From contig CADBSW010000030.1 of NCBI GenBank assembly GCA_902797505.1, positions 1 to 44,510 of the forward strand: DNA of 44,510 nt, read 5' to 3'. This DNA is from an uncultured Prevotellaceae bacterium. GTDB taxonomy: Bacteria > Bacteroidota > Bacteroidia > Bacteroidales > Bacteroidaceae. The notes beneath the pieces were generated by a model, which saw only the letters and a list, made by a program, of their open reading frames with translations, was not told the DNA's origin and did no database searches. Positions within the stretch are counted from its first letter, which is position 1. Every line of letters starts with the position of its first letter. The translations under genes and the position numbers were made by a program. Below are positions 34,420-43,217 of the stretch, piece by piece.

Positions 34420-35676
34420 ATGAAAGAATTCGTAATATCTGAAGTAAAAGCAGAAACCGCCATATTAGTAGGTCTGATCACCCAACAGCAGGATGAGGCC
34501 AAGACAAAGGAATATCTGGATGAGTTGGAGTTCCTGGCAGACACTGCCGGCGTCATTACTGTCAAGCGTTTCACCCAGAAGGTAAACGGTCCGAACCAGA
34601 CGACATACGTGGGGAAAGGTAAGTTGGAAGAGATCAAAAGCTATATCAAGACCGAAGAGGATAACGAGCGCGAGGTGGGTATGGTGATCTTTGATGATGA
34701 ACTGTCGGCCAAGCAGATTCGGAATATCGAGAAAGAACTGCAGGTGAAGATCCTCGACCGTACATCCCTGATCCTCGATATCTTCGCCATGCGCGCACAG
34801 ACCGCCAATGCCAAGACGCAGGTGGAACTGGCGCAATACCGTTATATGCTTCCACGACTGCAACGTTTGTGGACACACTTGGAGCGACAGGGAGGTGGCT
34901 CCGGCAGTGGTGGAGGAAAAGGATCTGTAGGATTGCGCGGACCTGGAGAGACACAGTTGGAGATGGACCGCCGTATTATCTTGCAGCGCATCACCCTGCT
35001 GAAACAGCGTTTGGTAGAGATCGACAAGCAAAAGACCACCCAGCGTAAGAGTCGTGGCCGCCTGATTCGTGTGGCGCTCGTGGGATATACCAATGTAGGT
35101 AAGTCAACAATCATGAACATGCTGGCAAAGAGTGAGGTGTTTGCAGAGAATAAGTTGTTTGCCACGCTCGACACCACCGTCAGGAAGGTCGTGATCGAAA
35201 ACCTTCCTTTCCTCCTGGCCGACACGGTAGGGTTTATCCGGAAGTTGCCCACCGACCTGGTTGACTCGTTCAAATCGACACTCGATGAGGTAAGAGAGGC
35301 CGACCTGCTGGTTCATGTGGTGGACATCTCACATCCCGACTTCGAGGAGCAGATACAGGTGGTGAACAACACCCTGAAAGACCTGGGCGCTGCCGACAAA
35401 CCCATGATGATAATCTTCAACAAGATCGATGCCTATCAGTGGGTGGAGAAAGAAGCCGACGACCTGACGCCGATGACGAAGGAGAATATCTCTCTGGAAG
35501 AACTGCAGAAGACATGGATGGCTAAGTTGAACGACGAATGTCTGTTTATCTCGGCCAAGCAAAAGGAGAATATCGACGCGTTCCGGGATACGCTGTATAA
35601 GAAAGTGAAGGAACTGCACGTTCAGAAATACCCTTATAATGATTTCCTGTATCAGATAGATGAGGAGATGGAGTAA
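34420..35676 (+). CDS. hflX: GTPase HflX
   Basis: A 418-residue ribosome-associated GTPase that can split stalled or stressed 70S ribosomes. The N-terminal HflX domain (about 15-190) ends in a coiled-coil and includes TTYVGKGKLEEIK and the Gly-rich GGGSGSGGGKGSVGLRGPGE loop that precedes ETQLEMDRR. The G domain has G1 GYTNVGKST (222-230), G3 DTVGFIRKLP, G4 NKID and G5 near ISAKQK. A C-terminal tail follows. Length and order are normal. It heads a plus-strand run with DUF4954 (26 nt later), the M16 peptidase and fumarase, and has its own consensus promoter. Confidence 0.95.
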   Translation: MKEFVISEVKAETAILVGLITQQQDEAKTKEYLDELEFLADTAGVITVKRFTQKVNGPNQTTYVGKGKLEEIKSYIKTEEDNEREVGMVIFDDELSAKQIRNIEKELQVKILDRTSLILDIFAMRAQTANAKTQVELAQYRYMLPRLQRLWTHLERQGGGSGSGGGKGSVGLRGPGETQLEMDRRIILQRITLLKQRLVEIDKQKTTQRKSRGRLIRVALVGYTNVGKSTIMNMLAKSEVFAENKLFATLDTTVRKVVIENLPFLLADTVGFIRKLPTDLVDSFKSTLDEVREADLLVHVVDISHPDFEEQIQVVNNTLKDLGAADKPMMIIFNKIDAYQWVEKEADDLTPMTKENISLEELQKTWMAKLNDECLFISAKQKENIDAFRDTLYKKVKELHVQKYPYNDFLYQIDEEME

Positions 35677-35702
35677 GAAAAATCAAAATAGAGAACAGAT
35701 AT

Positions 35703-37556
35703 ATGGACAACTACAGATTATTAACAAGCGAGGAGATTGAGGTGCTGGAGCACAACGGTTGTTGGGCAGAAGACTGGACAGCCATTGAGGTGACGGACGG
35801 ATTCCGTGCCACAGCCCTTCGTAATGTCTCTTTCTACGGGAACATCCGCATGGGTGCTTTCGAGAAACGTATGGAAATCAGCAAGGGATTCGTCAAGTCA
35901 TGCGGCATTCGCAACGCGACGTTGCGTAACGTGTCGATCGGCGACAACTGTCTGATTGAGAATGTAGGAGGCTACATCAACGACTATACCATCGGTGATG
36001 ACTGCCTGATCTCTAATATCAGCATCATGGAGACCACCGAGGGAGCAACCTATGGTGAAGGTAACCTGATATCTGTATTGAATGAGGCTGGCGACGGTAA
36101 CGCCATCATCTTCGGCAACCTGAACAGTCAGTTTGCGGCGTTCATGGTGAAACATTTCACCGACAAATATATCAAAGACGAGATACGGCGACTCATCAAC
36201 GAGGATATCCAGAGGAATATGCCCGAGCGAGGCATCATCGGCAATAACGTAAAGATCATCGGCACCAAGGAGATCACCAATACCGTGATCAACGACAACT
36301 GCGAGATCAACGGTGCCTCACGGCTGAGCGACTGCTCCATCCTGAACGGCCCCAACGACTCTGTATATATCGGCACAGGCGTTATCTGCGAGAACTCCAT
36401 TATCTGTAATGGCTCTACGATCACTAACAGTGTAAAGATGCAAGACTGCTTCGTGGGTGAGGCTTGTCATATCTCCAACGGCTTCACAGCCTCACAGAGT
36501 GTCTTCTTCGCCAATAGTTATATGTCGAACGGTGAGGCATGCGCAGCATTCTGCGGACCGTTCTCTGCCAGTCATCATAAGAGTAGTCTGCTCATCGGAG
36601 CACAGTTCTCTTTCTACAATGCCGGCAGCGCCACCAACTTCTCCAACCATGCCTACAAGATGGGACCCATCCACTATGGCACCTTGGAGAGAGGCACCAA
36701 GACAGCCAGCGGATCTTATGTATTGATGCCCGCCAAGATCGGCGCCTTCTCCGTCTGTATGGGTAAACTGATGCATCACCCCGATACACGCGACGTGCCC
36801 TTCTCTTACCTTATCTCTTATAATGATGATATGTATCTGGTGCCTGGAAGAAATATCACTACTGTAGGACTATACCGTGACATCAAAAAATGGCCGAAAC
36901 GTGATCGCAGGGTACCAGGTAGTCAGAAGAGCATTGTGAATTTCGACTGGCTATCTCCCTTCACCGTGGGTGAGATCCTCCGTGGAAAGAAGATCCTTGA
37001 GCGTCTGCGTGAGGCTTCGGGTGAACTGCAGTCACAATATAACTACCACGACTACGTGATCAACGCATCCTCCCTGCGCAAGGGAATCAAATACTACGAT
37101 ATCGCCCTGCGTCTGTATATGGGTGCCGTACTCAAAAGAGCGAAGAAACATGGCTACTTCGGAGTGCCCACCACAGAGATCGGTCGTGGCAACTGGATTG
37201 ATCTGTCTGGTTTGCTCCTTCCCGAGAGTGAGGAGACCCGCCTGATTCATGACATCAAGAATGGCACACTGGAGACGATACAGGCTGTGATCGACCGCTT
37301 TGAGGAGATCAACAGTCATTACCGTGAGTATCAATGGGCATGGACCTACCAGATGATACTGGATTATTACGGACTGACAGAGATCACCGAAGAGGATGCC
37401 GAACATATCCGTGAAGAATACGTCAAAGCCCGTCGTATCTGGATTGGAGAAATCCGTAAGGATGCTGAGAAAGAATACGAGATGGGCGATGTGGAGGATA
37501 CGGTATTCGAGAACTTCATCGATCAGTTAGACAAAGAGATTGATTTTGAGAATTAA
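35703..37556 (+). CDS. DUF4954 protein with left-handed beta-helix
   Basis: 617 residues, cytoplasmic by appearance since there is no signal peptide or membrane segment. The first half (about 45-300) shows imperfect hexapeptide-type repeats such as VSIGDNCLIENV, TIGDDCLISNI, VINDNCEINGA, YIGTGVICENS and FVGEACHISNG, the signature of a left-handed beta-helix as in nucleotidyl- and acyltransferases. A His-Lys-Ser segment (FSASHHKSSLLIGAQF) and a long helical C-terminal half follow. The family is common in Bacteroidetes, often near metabolic genes, and has no established activity; a sugar-nucleotide transferase role is only a guess. It lies between hflX and the M16 peptidase, 16 nt before the latter's start. 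Confidence 0.85.
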   Translation: MDNYRLLTSEEIEVLEHNGCWAEDWTAIEVTDGFRATALRNVSFYGNIRMGAFEKRMEISKGFVKSCGIRNATLRNVSIGDNCLIENVGGYINDYTIGDDCLISNISIMETTEGATYGEGNLISVLNEAGDGNAIIFGNLNSQFAAFMVKHFTDKYIKDEIRRLINEDIQRNMPERGIIGNNVKIIGTKEITNTVINDNCEINGASRLSDCSILNGPNDSVYIGTGVICENSIICNGSTITNSVKMQDCFVGEACHISNGFTASQSVFFANSYMSNGEACAAFCGPFSASHHKSSLLIGAQFSFYNAGSATNFSNHAYKMGPIHYGTLERGTKTASGSYVLMPAKIGAFSVCMGKLMHHPDTRDVPFSYLISYNDDMYLVPGRNITTVGLYRDIKKWPKRDRRVPGSQKSIVNFDWLSPFTVGEILRGKKILERLREASGELQSQYNYHDYVINASSLRKGIKYYDIALRLYMGAVLKRAKKHGYFGVPTTEIGRGNWIDLSGLLLPESEETRLIHDIKNGTLETIQAVIDRFEEINSHYREYQWAWTYQMILDYYGLTEITEEDAEHIREEYVKARRIWIGEIRKDAEKEYEMGDVEDTVFENFIDQLDKEIDFEN

Positions 37557-37572
37557 CCTTAAAACAAGAAAT

Positions 37573-40476
37573 ATGAAAACAAAGACGTTTTTATTGATGC
37601 TTCTGGCAATGATCTGTCTGCATGCCGGAGCAAAAGACTACAAGTATGAGACGGTGAAAGGGGATCTGTTGAATACCCGCATCTACACCCTCGATAACGG
37701 ACTGAAGGTTTTTCTCTCGGTCAACAAGGAACAGCCACGTATCCAGACATTCATCGCCGTAAAGACAGGTAGTAAGAACGACCCGGCAGAGACCACCGGA
37801 CTGGCACACTACCTGGAGCACCTGATGTTTAAGGGTACAAAACAGTTTGGCACAAACAACCCTGCAGCAGAACAACCGCTGCTCGACGAGATAGAGAAGA
37901 AATACGAGGAGTATCGTTTCATCACCGACCCAGCCCTTCGTAAACAGAAATACCACGAGATCGACAGCATCTCACAACTGGCAGCCCGCTATTTCATTCC
38001 GAATGAATACGACAAACTGATGGCGGCCATCGGAGCAGAAGGTACCAATGCCTACACCAGCAACGACGTGACCTGCTATACAGAGGACATCCCCAGCAAC
38101 GAGATAGAGAACTGGGCAAAGATCCAGTCTGACCGTTTCCAGAACATGGTGATCCGCGGATTCCATACTGAGTTGGAGGCTGTGTATGAGGAGTATAATA
38201 TCGGACTGAGCAATGATCAGCGCAAACTGTTCACCGCCCTTTGCGCCATGCTATACCCTACCCATCCCTATGGCACACAGACCACCATCGGTACACAGGA
38301 GCACCTGAAGAATCCTTCTATCACGAACATCAAGAAGTACTATAATAAATGGTATGTGCCCAACAACTGTGCGGTATGTATGAGCGGTGACTTTGATCCT
38401 GACCAGACGATCGCTATCATCGACAAGTACTTCTCTTCCTGGAAGCCGGGTAACGACATCAAGCAACCGGTATTCCCAGCCATGAAACCCATCACTTCAC
38501 CAAGAGACACCACTGTCATCGGACAGGAGGCAGAGACACTATGGATGGGATGGCGCTTCGACAAGGCAGCATCCCTGCAGACAGATACCCTCGACCTGAT
38601 TGGTGAAATACTGAATAACGGAAGTGCAGGTCTGATGGATATCGATCTGAATCAGAGTATGAAACTGCTCGGATCGTTCGCAGGAAGTGAAAGCTTAGCC
38701 GATCATGGCGGCTTTATCATGGCAGGAACCCCGAAAGAAGGACAGTCACTTGATGAGGTACGTCAACTGCTGTTAGGCGAACTGGATAAGTTGAAGAGCG
38801 GTAACTTCTCAGATGATCTGCTACCAGCCATCGTCAACAATATGAAACTGCAGTATTACCGTTCGATGGAGAGCAACGAGAAACGCGCTAACCAGTTTGT
38901 GGATGCTTTCATCAATAATATCCCTTGGGAGCAGGCTGTAGGTAAGATCGATCGTATCTCAAAGATCACGAAAGACGAGGTAGTGGCATTTGCCAACAAG
39001 CACTTCGGCAATAACTACGTGGCTATCTACAAGCGACAGGGTGTTGACCCCAACCAGAAGAAGATCGACAAACCGGCTATCACTCCGATACCTACCAACC
39101 GCGACCAGATGAGTCAGTTTGTTAAGGATATCCAACAGTCGGAGGTTGCCCCGATACAGCCGCGCTTCGTTGACTTCAACAAAGACATGGTCATCTCAAA
39201 GACCAAGAAGAAACTGCCCATGCTCTACAAGCAGAATACGGAGAATGGACTCTTTACCCTAGCCTTCCATTATGAATTCGGTACACAGGCAGACAACCGT
39301 TATGATATCGCTGCCGACTATATCGACTACTTAGGCACCGACAAACTGTCGGCCACACAGATTAAGGAGGAGTTCTATAAGTTGGCATGCAACTACAATA
39401 TCGGTGTGGGTGCCCGCAGCATCAACATCACCCTCAACGGACTGGATGAGAACATGCCAGCAGCACTGAAACTGTTGGAGAACTTCCTAAAGAATGCTAA
39501 GGTGGATAAGAATGCTTATCAGCAATATGTGGAGTTACTGCTGAAATCACGCGCCAACGGCAAGAACAGTCAGCGCAGCAACTTCTCTGCCCTGCAGGCA
39601 TACGGTATCTACGGACCATACAACAGTCAGCGTAATATCATGAGTGAACAACAACTGAAGGAGACCGATCCACAGACATTGCTGGATCTGCTGAAGAATA
39701 TCTCCAACTACAAGCACACCGTGATGTATTACGGACCACAGAGCGAGGCTGCTCTGTCGAAGTTGATCACCGCCAACCACAAGACCATCAAGAAACTTGC
39801 TGATGTACCTGTCAACAAAGAGTATCAGGAGCAAAAGGCAACCACCAATGAGATTATGATCGCGCCTTATGATGCGAAGAATATCTACATGGTGATGTAT
39901 CACAATGAGAACCGCACATGGAATCCTGAAGAGACAGCCGTCAAGACACTCTTCAACGAATATTTCGGAGGTGGCATGAACGGCATCGTCTTCCAGGAAC
40001 TGCGCGAGGCACGCGGTTTGGCATACAGCGCTTCTGCCAACTACCGTGAGACGACCGTCAAAGGACATCCTGAATTCTATTATACTTATATCATAACGCA
40101 GAACGATAAGATGACCGACTGCGTGAAGGAGTTCCACCAGATACTCAATGAGATGCCTGCCAGTGAGAGTGCCTTCCGCATTGCCAAGGATGCCACCATC
40201 AAACGACTGGCCAGTCAGCGCACCACCAAGTTCGCTGTGCTCAACGCCTATGTGAATGCTAAGTTGATGGGACTCGATTACGATATCAACAAGAAGATCT
40301 ATGAGATCATGCCAAGTCTGCAACTGAAAGATATCGTCAACTTCGAGAAGAACCTGATGGCTAACAAGCAATACCGCTACCTGATCTTAGGCGACGAGAA
40401 GAACCTCGACATGAAGGCCCTGGAGAAGATCGGTCCGATCAAGCGTGTATCAACAGAAGAGATTTTCGGATATTAA
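37573..40476 (+). CDS. exported M16 (insulinase/pitrilysin) family zinc peptidase, fused two-unit form
   Basis: 967 residues from ATG 37573, which begins a clear signal peptide (TFLLMLLAMICLHAGA). The frame opens 33 nt upstream, inside the end of the DUF4954 gene, but that extension would bury the signal. The first M16 unit has the inverted zinc motif HYLEH (H79, E82, H83) and the downstream Glu in ELEAVYEEYN. The second (about 530-960) has GGGMNGIVFQELREARGLAYSA, the typical glycine-rich and Arg/Tyr-containing substrate-binding part of the inactive partner. It is probably periplasmic and degrades peptides up to small proteins. Third gene of the hflX run, followed by fumarase after 33 nt. Confidence 0.92.
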   Translation: MKTKTFLLMLLAMICLHAGAKDYKYETVKGDLLNTRIYTLDNGLKVFLSVNKEQPRIQTFIAVKTGSKNDPAETTGLAHYLEHLMFKGTKQFGTNNPAAEQPLLDEIEKKYEEYRFITDPALRKQKYHEIDSISQLAARYFIPNEYDKLMAAIGAEGTNAYTSNDVTCYTEDIPSNEIENWAKIQSDRFQNMVIRGFHTELEAVYEEYNIGLSNDQRKLFTALCAMLYPTHPYGTQTTIGTQEHLKNPSITNIKKYYNKWYVPNNCAVCMSGDFDPDQTIAIIDKYFSSWKPGNDIKQPVFPAMKPITSPRDTTVIGQEAETLWMGWRFDKAASLQTDTLDLIGEILNNGSAGLMDIDLNQSMKLLGSFAGSESLADHGGFIMAGTPKEGQSLDEVRQLLLGELDKLKSGNFSDDLLPAIVNNMKLQYYRSMESNEKRANQFVDAFINNIPWEQAVGKIDRISKITKDEVVAFANKHFGNNYVAIYKRQGVDPNQKKIDKPAITPIPTNRDQMSQFVKDIQQSEVAPIQPRFVDFNKDMVISKTKKKLPMLYKQNTENGLFTLAFHYEFGTQADNRYDIAADYIDYLGTDKLSATQIKEEFYKLACNYNIGVGARSINITLNGLDENMPAALKLLENFLKNAKVDKNAYQQYVELLLKSRANGKNSQRSNFSALQAYGIYGPYNSQRNIMSEQQLKETDPQTLLDLLKNISNYKHTVMYYGPQSEAALSKLITANHKTIKKLADVPVNKEYQEQKATTNEIMIAPYDAKNIYMVMYHNENRTWNPEETAVKTLFNEYFGGGMNGIVFQELREARGLAYSASANYRETTVKGHPEFYYTYIITQNDKMTDCVKEFHQILNEMPASESAFRIAKDATIKRLASQRTTKFAVLNAYVNAKLMGLDYDINKKIYEIMPSLQLKDIVNFEKNLMANKQYRYLILGDEKNLDMKALEKIGPIKRVSTEEIFGY

Positions 40477-40509
40477 TTAATTTATTTATCAAACTATAAA
40501 AAAAACATT

Positions 40510-42153
40510 ATGGCGACACCAGATTTTAAGTACGCACCCATGTTCCAACTGGGTAAAGACACCACTGAATACCGTTTGCTCAGCAAGGAAGGTATCAGCG
40601 TGGGAGAATTTGAGGGAAAGAAAATGCTGAAGGTAAGTAAGGAAGCCCTTACCCTGCTGGCACAACAGGCTTTCCACGACTGTGAGTTTATGCTGCGCCG
40701 TGCACACAACGAGCAGGTGGCAAAGATCCTGAGCGATCCCGAATCATCAGAAAACGATAAATACGTGGCTCTGCAGTTCTTGCGCAACGCTGAGTCATCT
40801 GTGAAAGGCATCCTGCCTTTCTGTCAGGATACCGGCACCGCCATTATCCATGGTGAGAAAGGACAGCAGGTATGGACGGGCTTCGAGGATGAGGAAGCGC
40901 TGTCACTGGGTGTTTACAACACCTATACACAGGATAACCTGCGCTACTCTCAGAATGCACCGCTGAATATGTATGATGAGATCAACACCCGTTGTAACCT
41001 GCCTGCACAGATAGACATCGAGGCTGTGGAAGGTGCTGAATATCGTTTCGTGATGGTAGCCAAGGGTGGCGGTTCTGCCAATAAGACATACTTCTACCCC
41101 ATGACCAAGGCAACCATCCAGAATGAGGGAACACTCCTACCCTTCCTTGTAGAGAAGATGAAGACTCTCGGAACTGCAGCATGTCCTCCTTACCATATCG
41201 CCTTCGTGATCGGTGGTACATCAGCAGAGAAGAACCTGCTCACCGTGAAGCTCGCTTCCATCAAGTACTACGACAACCTGCCTACCACAGGCGACGAGAC
41301 CGGTCGTGCCTTCCGTGATATCGATCTTGAGCAGAAACTGTTGCTCGAGGCACATAAGATCGGACTGGGTGCACAGTTTGGTGGTAAGTATCTGGCTCAT
41401 GATATCCGCGTGATCCGTCTGCCACGCCATGGCGCTTCCTGCCCCATCGGTATGGGTGTGAGCTGTTCTGCCGACCGTAACATCAAGGCAAAGATCAACG
41501 AAGATGGCATCTGGTTGGAGAAGATGGATGATAACCCCACAGAGTTGATACCTGAGGAGTATCGCCGTCCGGGTGAAGGTGGCAAGGGTATAGAGATCGA
41601 TCTCGACAAGGGTATCGACGCTGTTCGCGCAGAACTGACGAAATATCCGGTTTCTACCCGTGTAAACCTCAAGGGAACGATCATCGTGGCACGCGACATC
41701 GCACACGCTAAGCTGAAGGCTCGTCTGGATGCCGGTGAGGAGATGCCAGCCTACTTTAAGGATCATCCTGTATTGTATGCCGGACCAGCCAAGACACCAG
41801 AGGGATATCCTTGTGGATCAATGGGCCCGACAACAGCCAACCGTATGGATCCTTATGTGGATGAGTTCCAGTCACATGGTGCATCCTTAGTGATGATTGC
41901 CAAGGGTAACCGCGGACAGGTTGTTACCGATGCTTGTAAGAAGCATGGCGGATTCTACCTGGGTACTATCGGTGGTGTGGCTGCCGTTCTCTCACAGAGC
42001 AGCATCAAGAGCATCGAGTGCGTGGAGTATCCCGAACTTGGCATGGAGGCAATCTGGAAGATTACCGTAGAAGACTTCCCCGCCTTCATCCTCGTTGATG
42101 ATAAGGGTAACGACTTCTTCAAGCAGTTGAAGCCGTGGCCAGCAACATGCTAA
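40510..42153 (+). CDS. fum: class I fumarate hydratase (4Fe-4S)
   Basis: 547 residues, a two-domain class I fumarase that interconverts fumarate and malate, here probably in the reductive branch toward succinate and propionate. The first cluster Cys is C105 in [32 protein letters not shown], and [11 protein letters not shown]-like motifs ([13 protein letters not shown]) with the other ligands follow. The C-terminal swivelling domain has [27 protein letters not shown] and [15 protein letters not shown]. Length matches E. coli FumA. The oxygen-sensitive cluster fits an anaerobe. It is the last gene of the hflX run, before a strong hairpin. Confidence 0.95.
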   Translation: MATPDFKYAPMFQLGKDTTEYRLLSKEGISVGEFEGKKMLKVSKEALTLLAQQAFHDCEFMLRRAHNEQVAKILSDPESSENDKYVALQFLRNAESSVKGILPFCQDTGTAIIHGEKGQQVWTGFEDEEALSLGVYNTYTQDNLRYSQNAPLNMYDEINTRCNLPAQIDIEAVEGAEYRFVMVAKGGGSANKTYFYPMTKATIQNEGTLLPFLVEKMKTLGTAACPPYHIAFVIGGTSAEKNLLTVKLASIKYYDNLPTTGDETGRAFRDIDLEQKLLLEAHKIGLGAQFGGKYLAHDIRVIRLPRHGASCPIGMGVSCSADRNIKAKINEDGIWLEKMDDNPTELIPEEYRRPGEGGKGIEIDLDKGIDAVRAELTKYPVSTRVNLKGTIIVARDIAHAKLKARLDAGEEMPAYFKDHPVLYAGPAKTPEGYPCGSMGPTTANRMDPYVDEFQSHGASLVMIAKGNRGQVVTDACKKHGGFYLGTIGGVAAVLSQSSIKSIECVEYPELGMEAIWKITVEDFPAFILVDDKGNDFFKQLKPWPATC

Positions 42154-42165
42154 TAGATGAATAAC

Positions 42166-42204
42166 CATTTGGGGCAGGCTCCTTTCGGATGCCTGCCCCA
42201 AATG
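42166..42204. terminator. strong bidirectional terminator hairpin after fumarase
   Basis: A perfect 14-bp stem (42166-42179 with 42191-42204, cores GGGGCAGGC/GCCTGCCCC) with an 11-nt loop starts 13 bp after the fumarase stop. It lies between fumarase and the convergent Nim-like gene. The T-tract is weak on both sides, so termination may lean on stem strength. Confidence 0.8.
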
Positions 42205-42231
42205 ATATAATATATAATAGGTATCACCTTA

Positions 42232-42732
42232 TCAAGGATGCTGATTCTTCATCCTGACAAGTTCGATGGCTTCCTTACCTGTCATATGCTCGATATCTAA
42301 GCGGATGATCAGCATGTGGTTAAAGCCCTTGGCAAGTTCTTTCTGAAGCGCCTCATCATTATTAGGGTTATAGTGGTTGCCCAACTGTCTGGCAGCCTCT
42401 AACTTTTCCTTTTCATCCTCAATAATATGAATATGTCCGAAGGCGATCACACTACGGAAATACGTGGTGTATTCCTCACCGTGAACCTCATCCTTCTCGA
42501 TGACACAGAAAGAGGCCTTGTCACAGTTCTTAATAGCATCTACCTTATGGCCCGACAATGCGCTATGAAAATAAAGACAGCCGTTAACATACACATAACT
42601 GATAGGGACAGCATAGGGATAACCACCATCACCCTGCAGGGCAAGTGTGCCTGACGTGGATGTCTCAAGGATTCTCACGCAGGTTTCTTCCGACAGTTGC
42701 TGACGTTTGCGTCGCATTTCTCTGAAATCCAT
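42232..42732 (-). CDS. Nim-like pyridoxamine 5'-phosphate oxidase family flavoprotein
   Basis: 166 residues from ATG 42732; a TTG three codons upstream overlaps the SMR gene end. The split-barrel flavin-binding fold shows the family order: MRRKRQQLS start, an ILE-x-G-LAL strand, YPYAVPISYVYVNG, LYFHSALSGHKVDAI (H62 in the cofactor/substrate region) and YFRSVIAFGHIHII. This resembles the NimA group, some of whose plasmid or IS-linked members reduce 5-nitroimidazoles. Most chromosomal homologues have no proven role in resistance, so none is claimed. It lies 1 nt after the SMR exporter stop, so the two are cotranscribed. Confidence 0.85.
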   Translation of the reverse strand: MDFREMRRKRQQLSEETCVRILETSTSGTLALQGDGGYPYAVPISYVYVNGCLYFHSALSGHKVDAIKNCDKASFCVIEKDEVHGEEYTTYFRSVIAFGHIHIIEDEKEKLEAARQLGNHYNPNNDEALQKELAKGFNHMLIIRLDIEHMTGKEAIELVRMKNQHP

Positions 42733-42733
42733 T

Positions 42734-43057
42734 TTAACCAACGATTTTTAGTCCTACAATCGACACAATGAGTGTCGTAATGAAAAAAAAGCGCCAGAAT
42801 GTGGCTGCCTCTTGGAAGACGAAGATGCCCATCAACACCGTTCCCACCGCGCCTATACCCGTCCATACCGGATAGGCAATGCTCAAGGGCAATGTCTGAA
42901 TGGCTTTCGCCAATAATACCATACTGAGAATGTAGATGACAACAAAGCCACCCATCCACATCCACCACTCCGTTCCTACCACTGCTTTGGCACGTCCAAG
43001 GCAGTGGGTGAATCCAACCTCGCAACATCCGGCGAGAATCAAGATAATCCAACTCAT
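42734..43057 (-). CDS. small multidrug resistance (SMR) exporter, Gdx/SugE-like
   Basis: 107 residues with four transmembrane helices (about 3-21, 31-48, 57-78 and 85-105). The essential membrane Glu is E13 (GCCEVGF), and AYPVWTGIGAVGT-like IAYPVWTGIGAVGTVLMG is the signature loop of the SugE/Gdx branch, whose studied members are guanidinium/proton antiporters working as dual-topology dimers. EmrE-type polyspecific export remains possible. The gene begins a two-gene operon with the Nim-like flavoprotein and has a compact structured leader, which fits the frequent riboswitch control of Gdx genes in other phyla, though this leader does not match the guanidine classes I know. Confidence 0.86.
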   Translation of the reverse strand: MSWIILILAGCCEVGFTHCLGRAKAVVGTEWWMWMGGFVVIYILSMVLLAKAIQTLPLSIAYPVWTGIGAVGTVLMGIFVFQEAATFWRFFFITTLIVSIVGLKIVG

Positions 43058-43122
43058 ATAATTATACCCCTATGGCTTACGCCGCATCCCCGTTTGGCGG
43101 GGATTGCTCAAACCTTCTAAGG
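43058..43122 (-). promoter_or_regulatory. structured 5' leader of the SMR-Nim operon (riboswitch-like, class unknown)
   Basis: The roughly 65-nt leader is almost wholly foldable. A 7-bp stem (43104-43098 with 43092-43086) has a CCAAA loop that can partly pair with the upstream GGTTTG (43114-43109), forming a possible pseudoknot. A GGC/GCC stem with a GUAA tetraloop (43083-43074) follows. GGGG at 43070-43067, 9 nt before the ATG, could act as ribosome-binding element and alternatively pair with CCCC of the main stem. It may be a translational switch (inference). Confidence 0.5.
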
Positions 43123-43127
43123 CGATG

Positions 43128-43135
43128 CAAAGTTA
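43128..43135 (-). promoter_or_regulatory. -7 promoter box of the SMR-Nim operon
   Basis: TAACTTTG on the minus strand matches TAnnTTTG and sets the transcription start near 43122. The -33 position has only a T-rich stretch. Confidence 0.6.
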
Positions 43136-43217
43136 CGAAAATTCTGATTAAACGAGAAAGGAGAAACTGTTTTTATTTGCATACTTTTAAAATATGCTTT
43201 AGAGAATCACATGGACA

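Noticed and set aside
39547-40371. Long open frame (274 codons) on the minus strand
   Set aside because: It lies wholly inside the M16 peptidase gene, has no family features, and is a by-product of that gene's codon use.
42232-42732. Nitroimidazole resistance gene nim
   Set aside because: The fold matches, but the gene is chromosomal, is not IS-linked, and the family is broad; resistance cannot be claimed.
43058-43122. Known riboswitch (guanidine I-IV, fluoride, TPP, preQ1, SAM)
   Set aside because: None of the conserved core motifs I recall for these classes can be placed on this leader, so it is kept as an unassigned structure.
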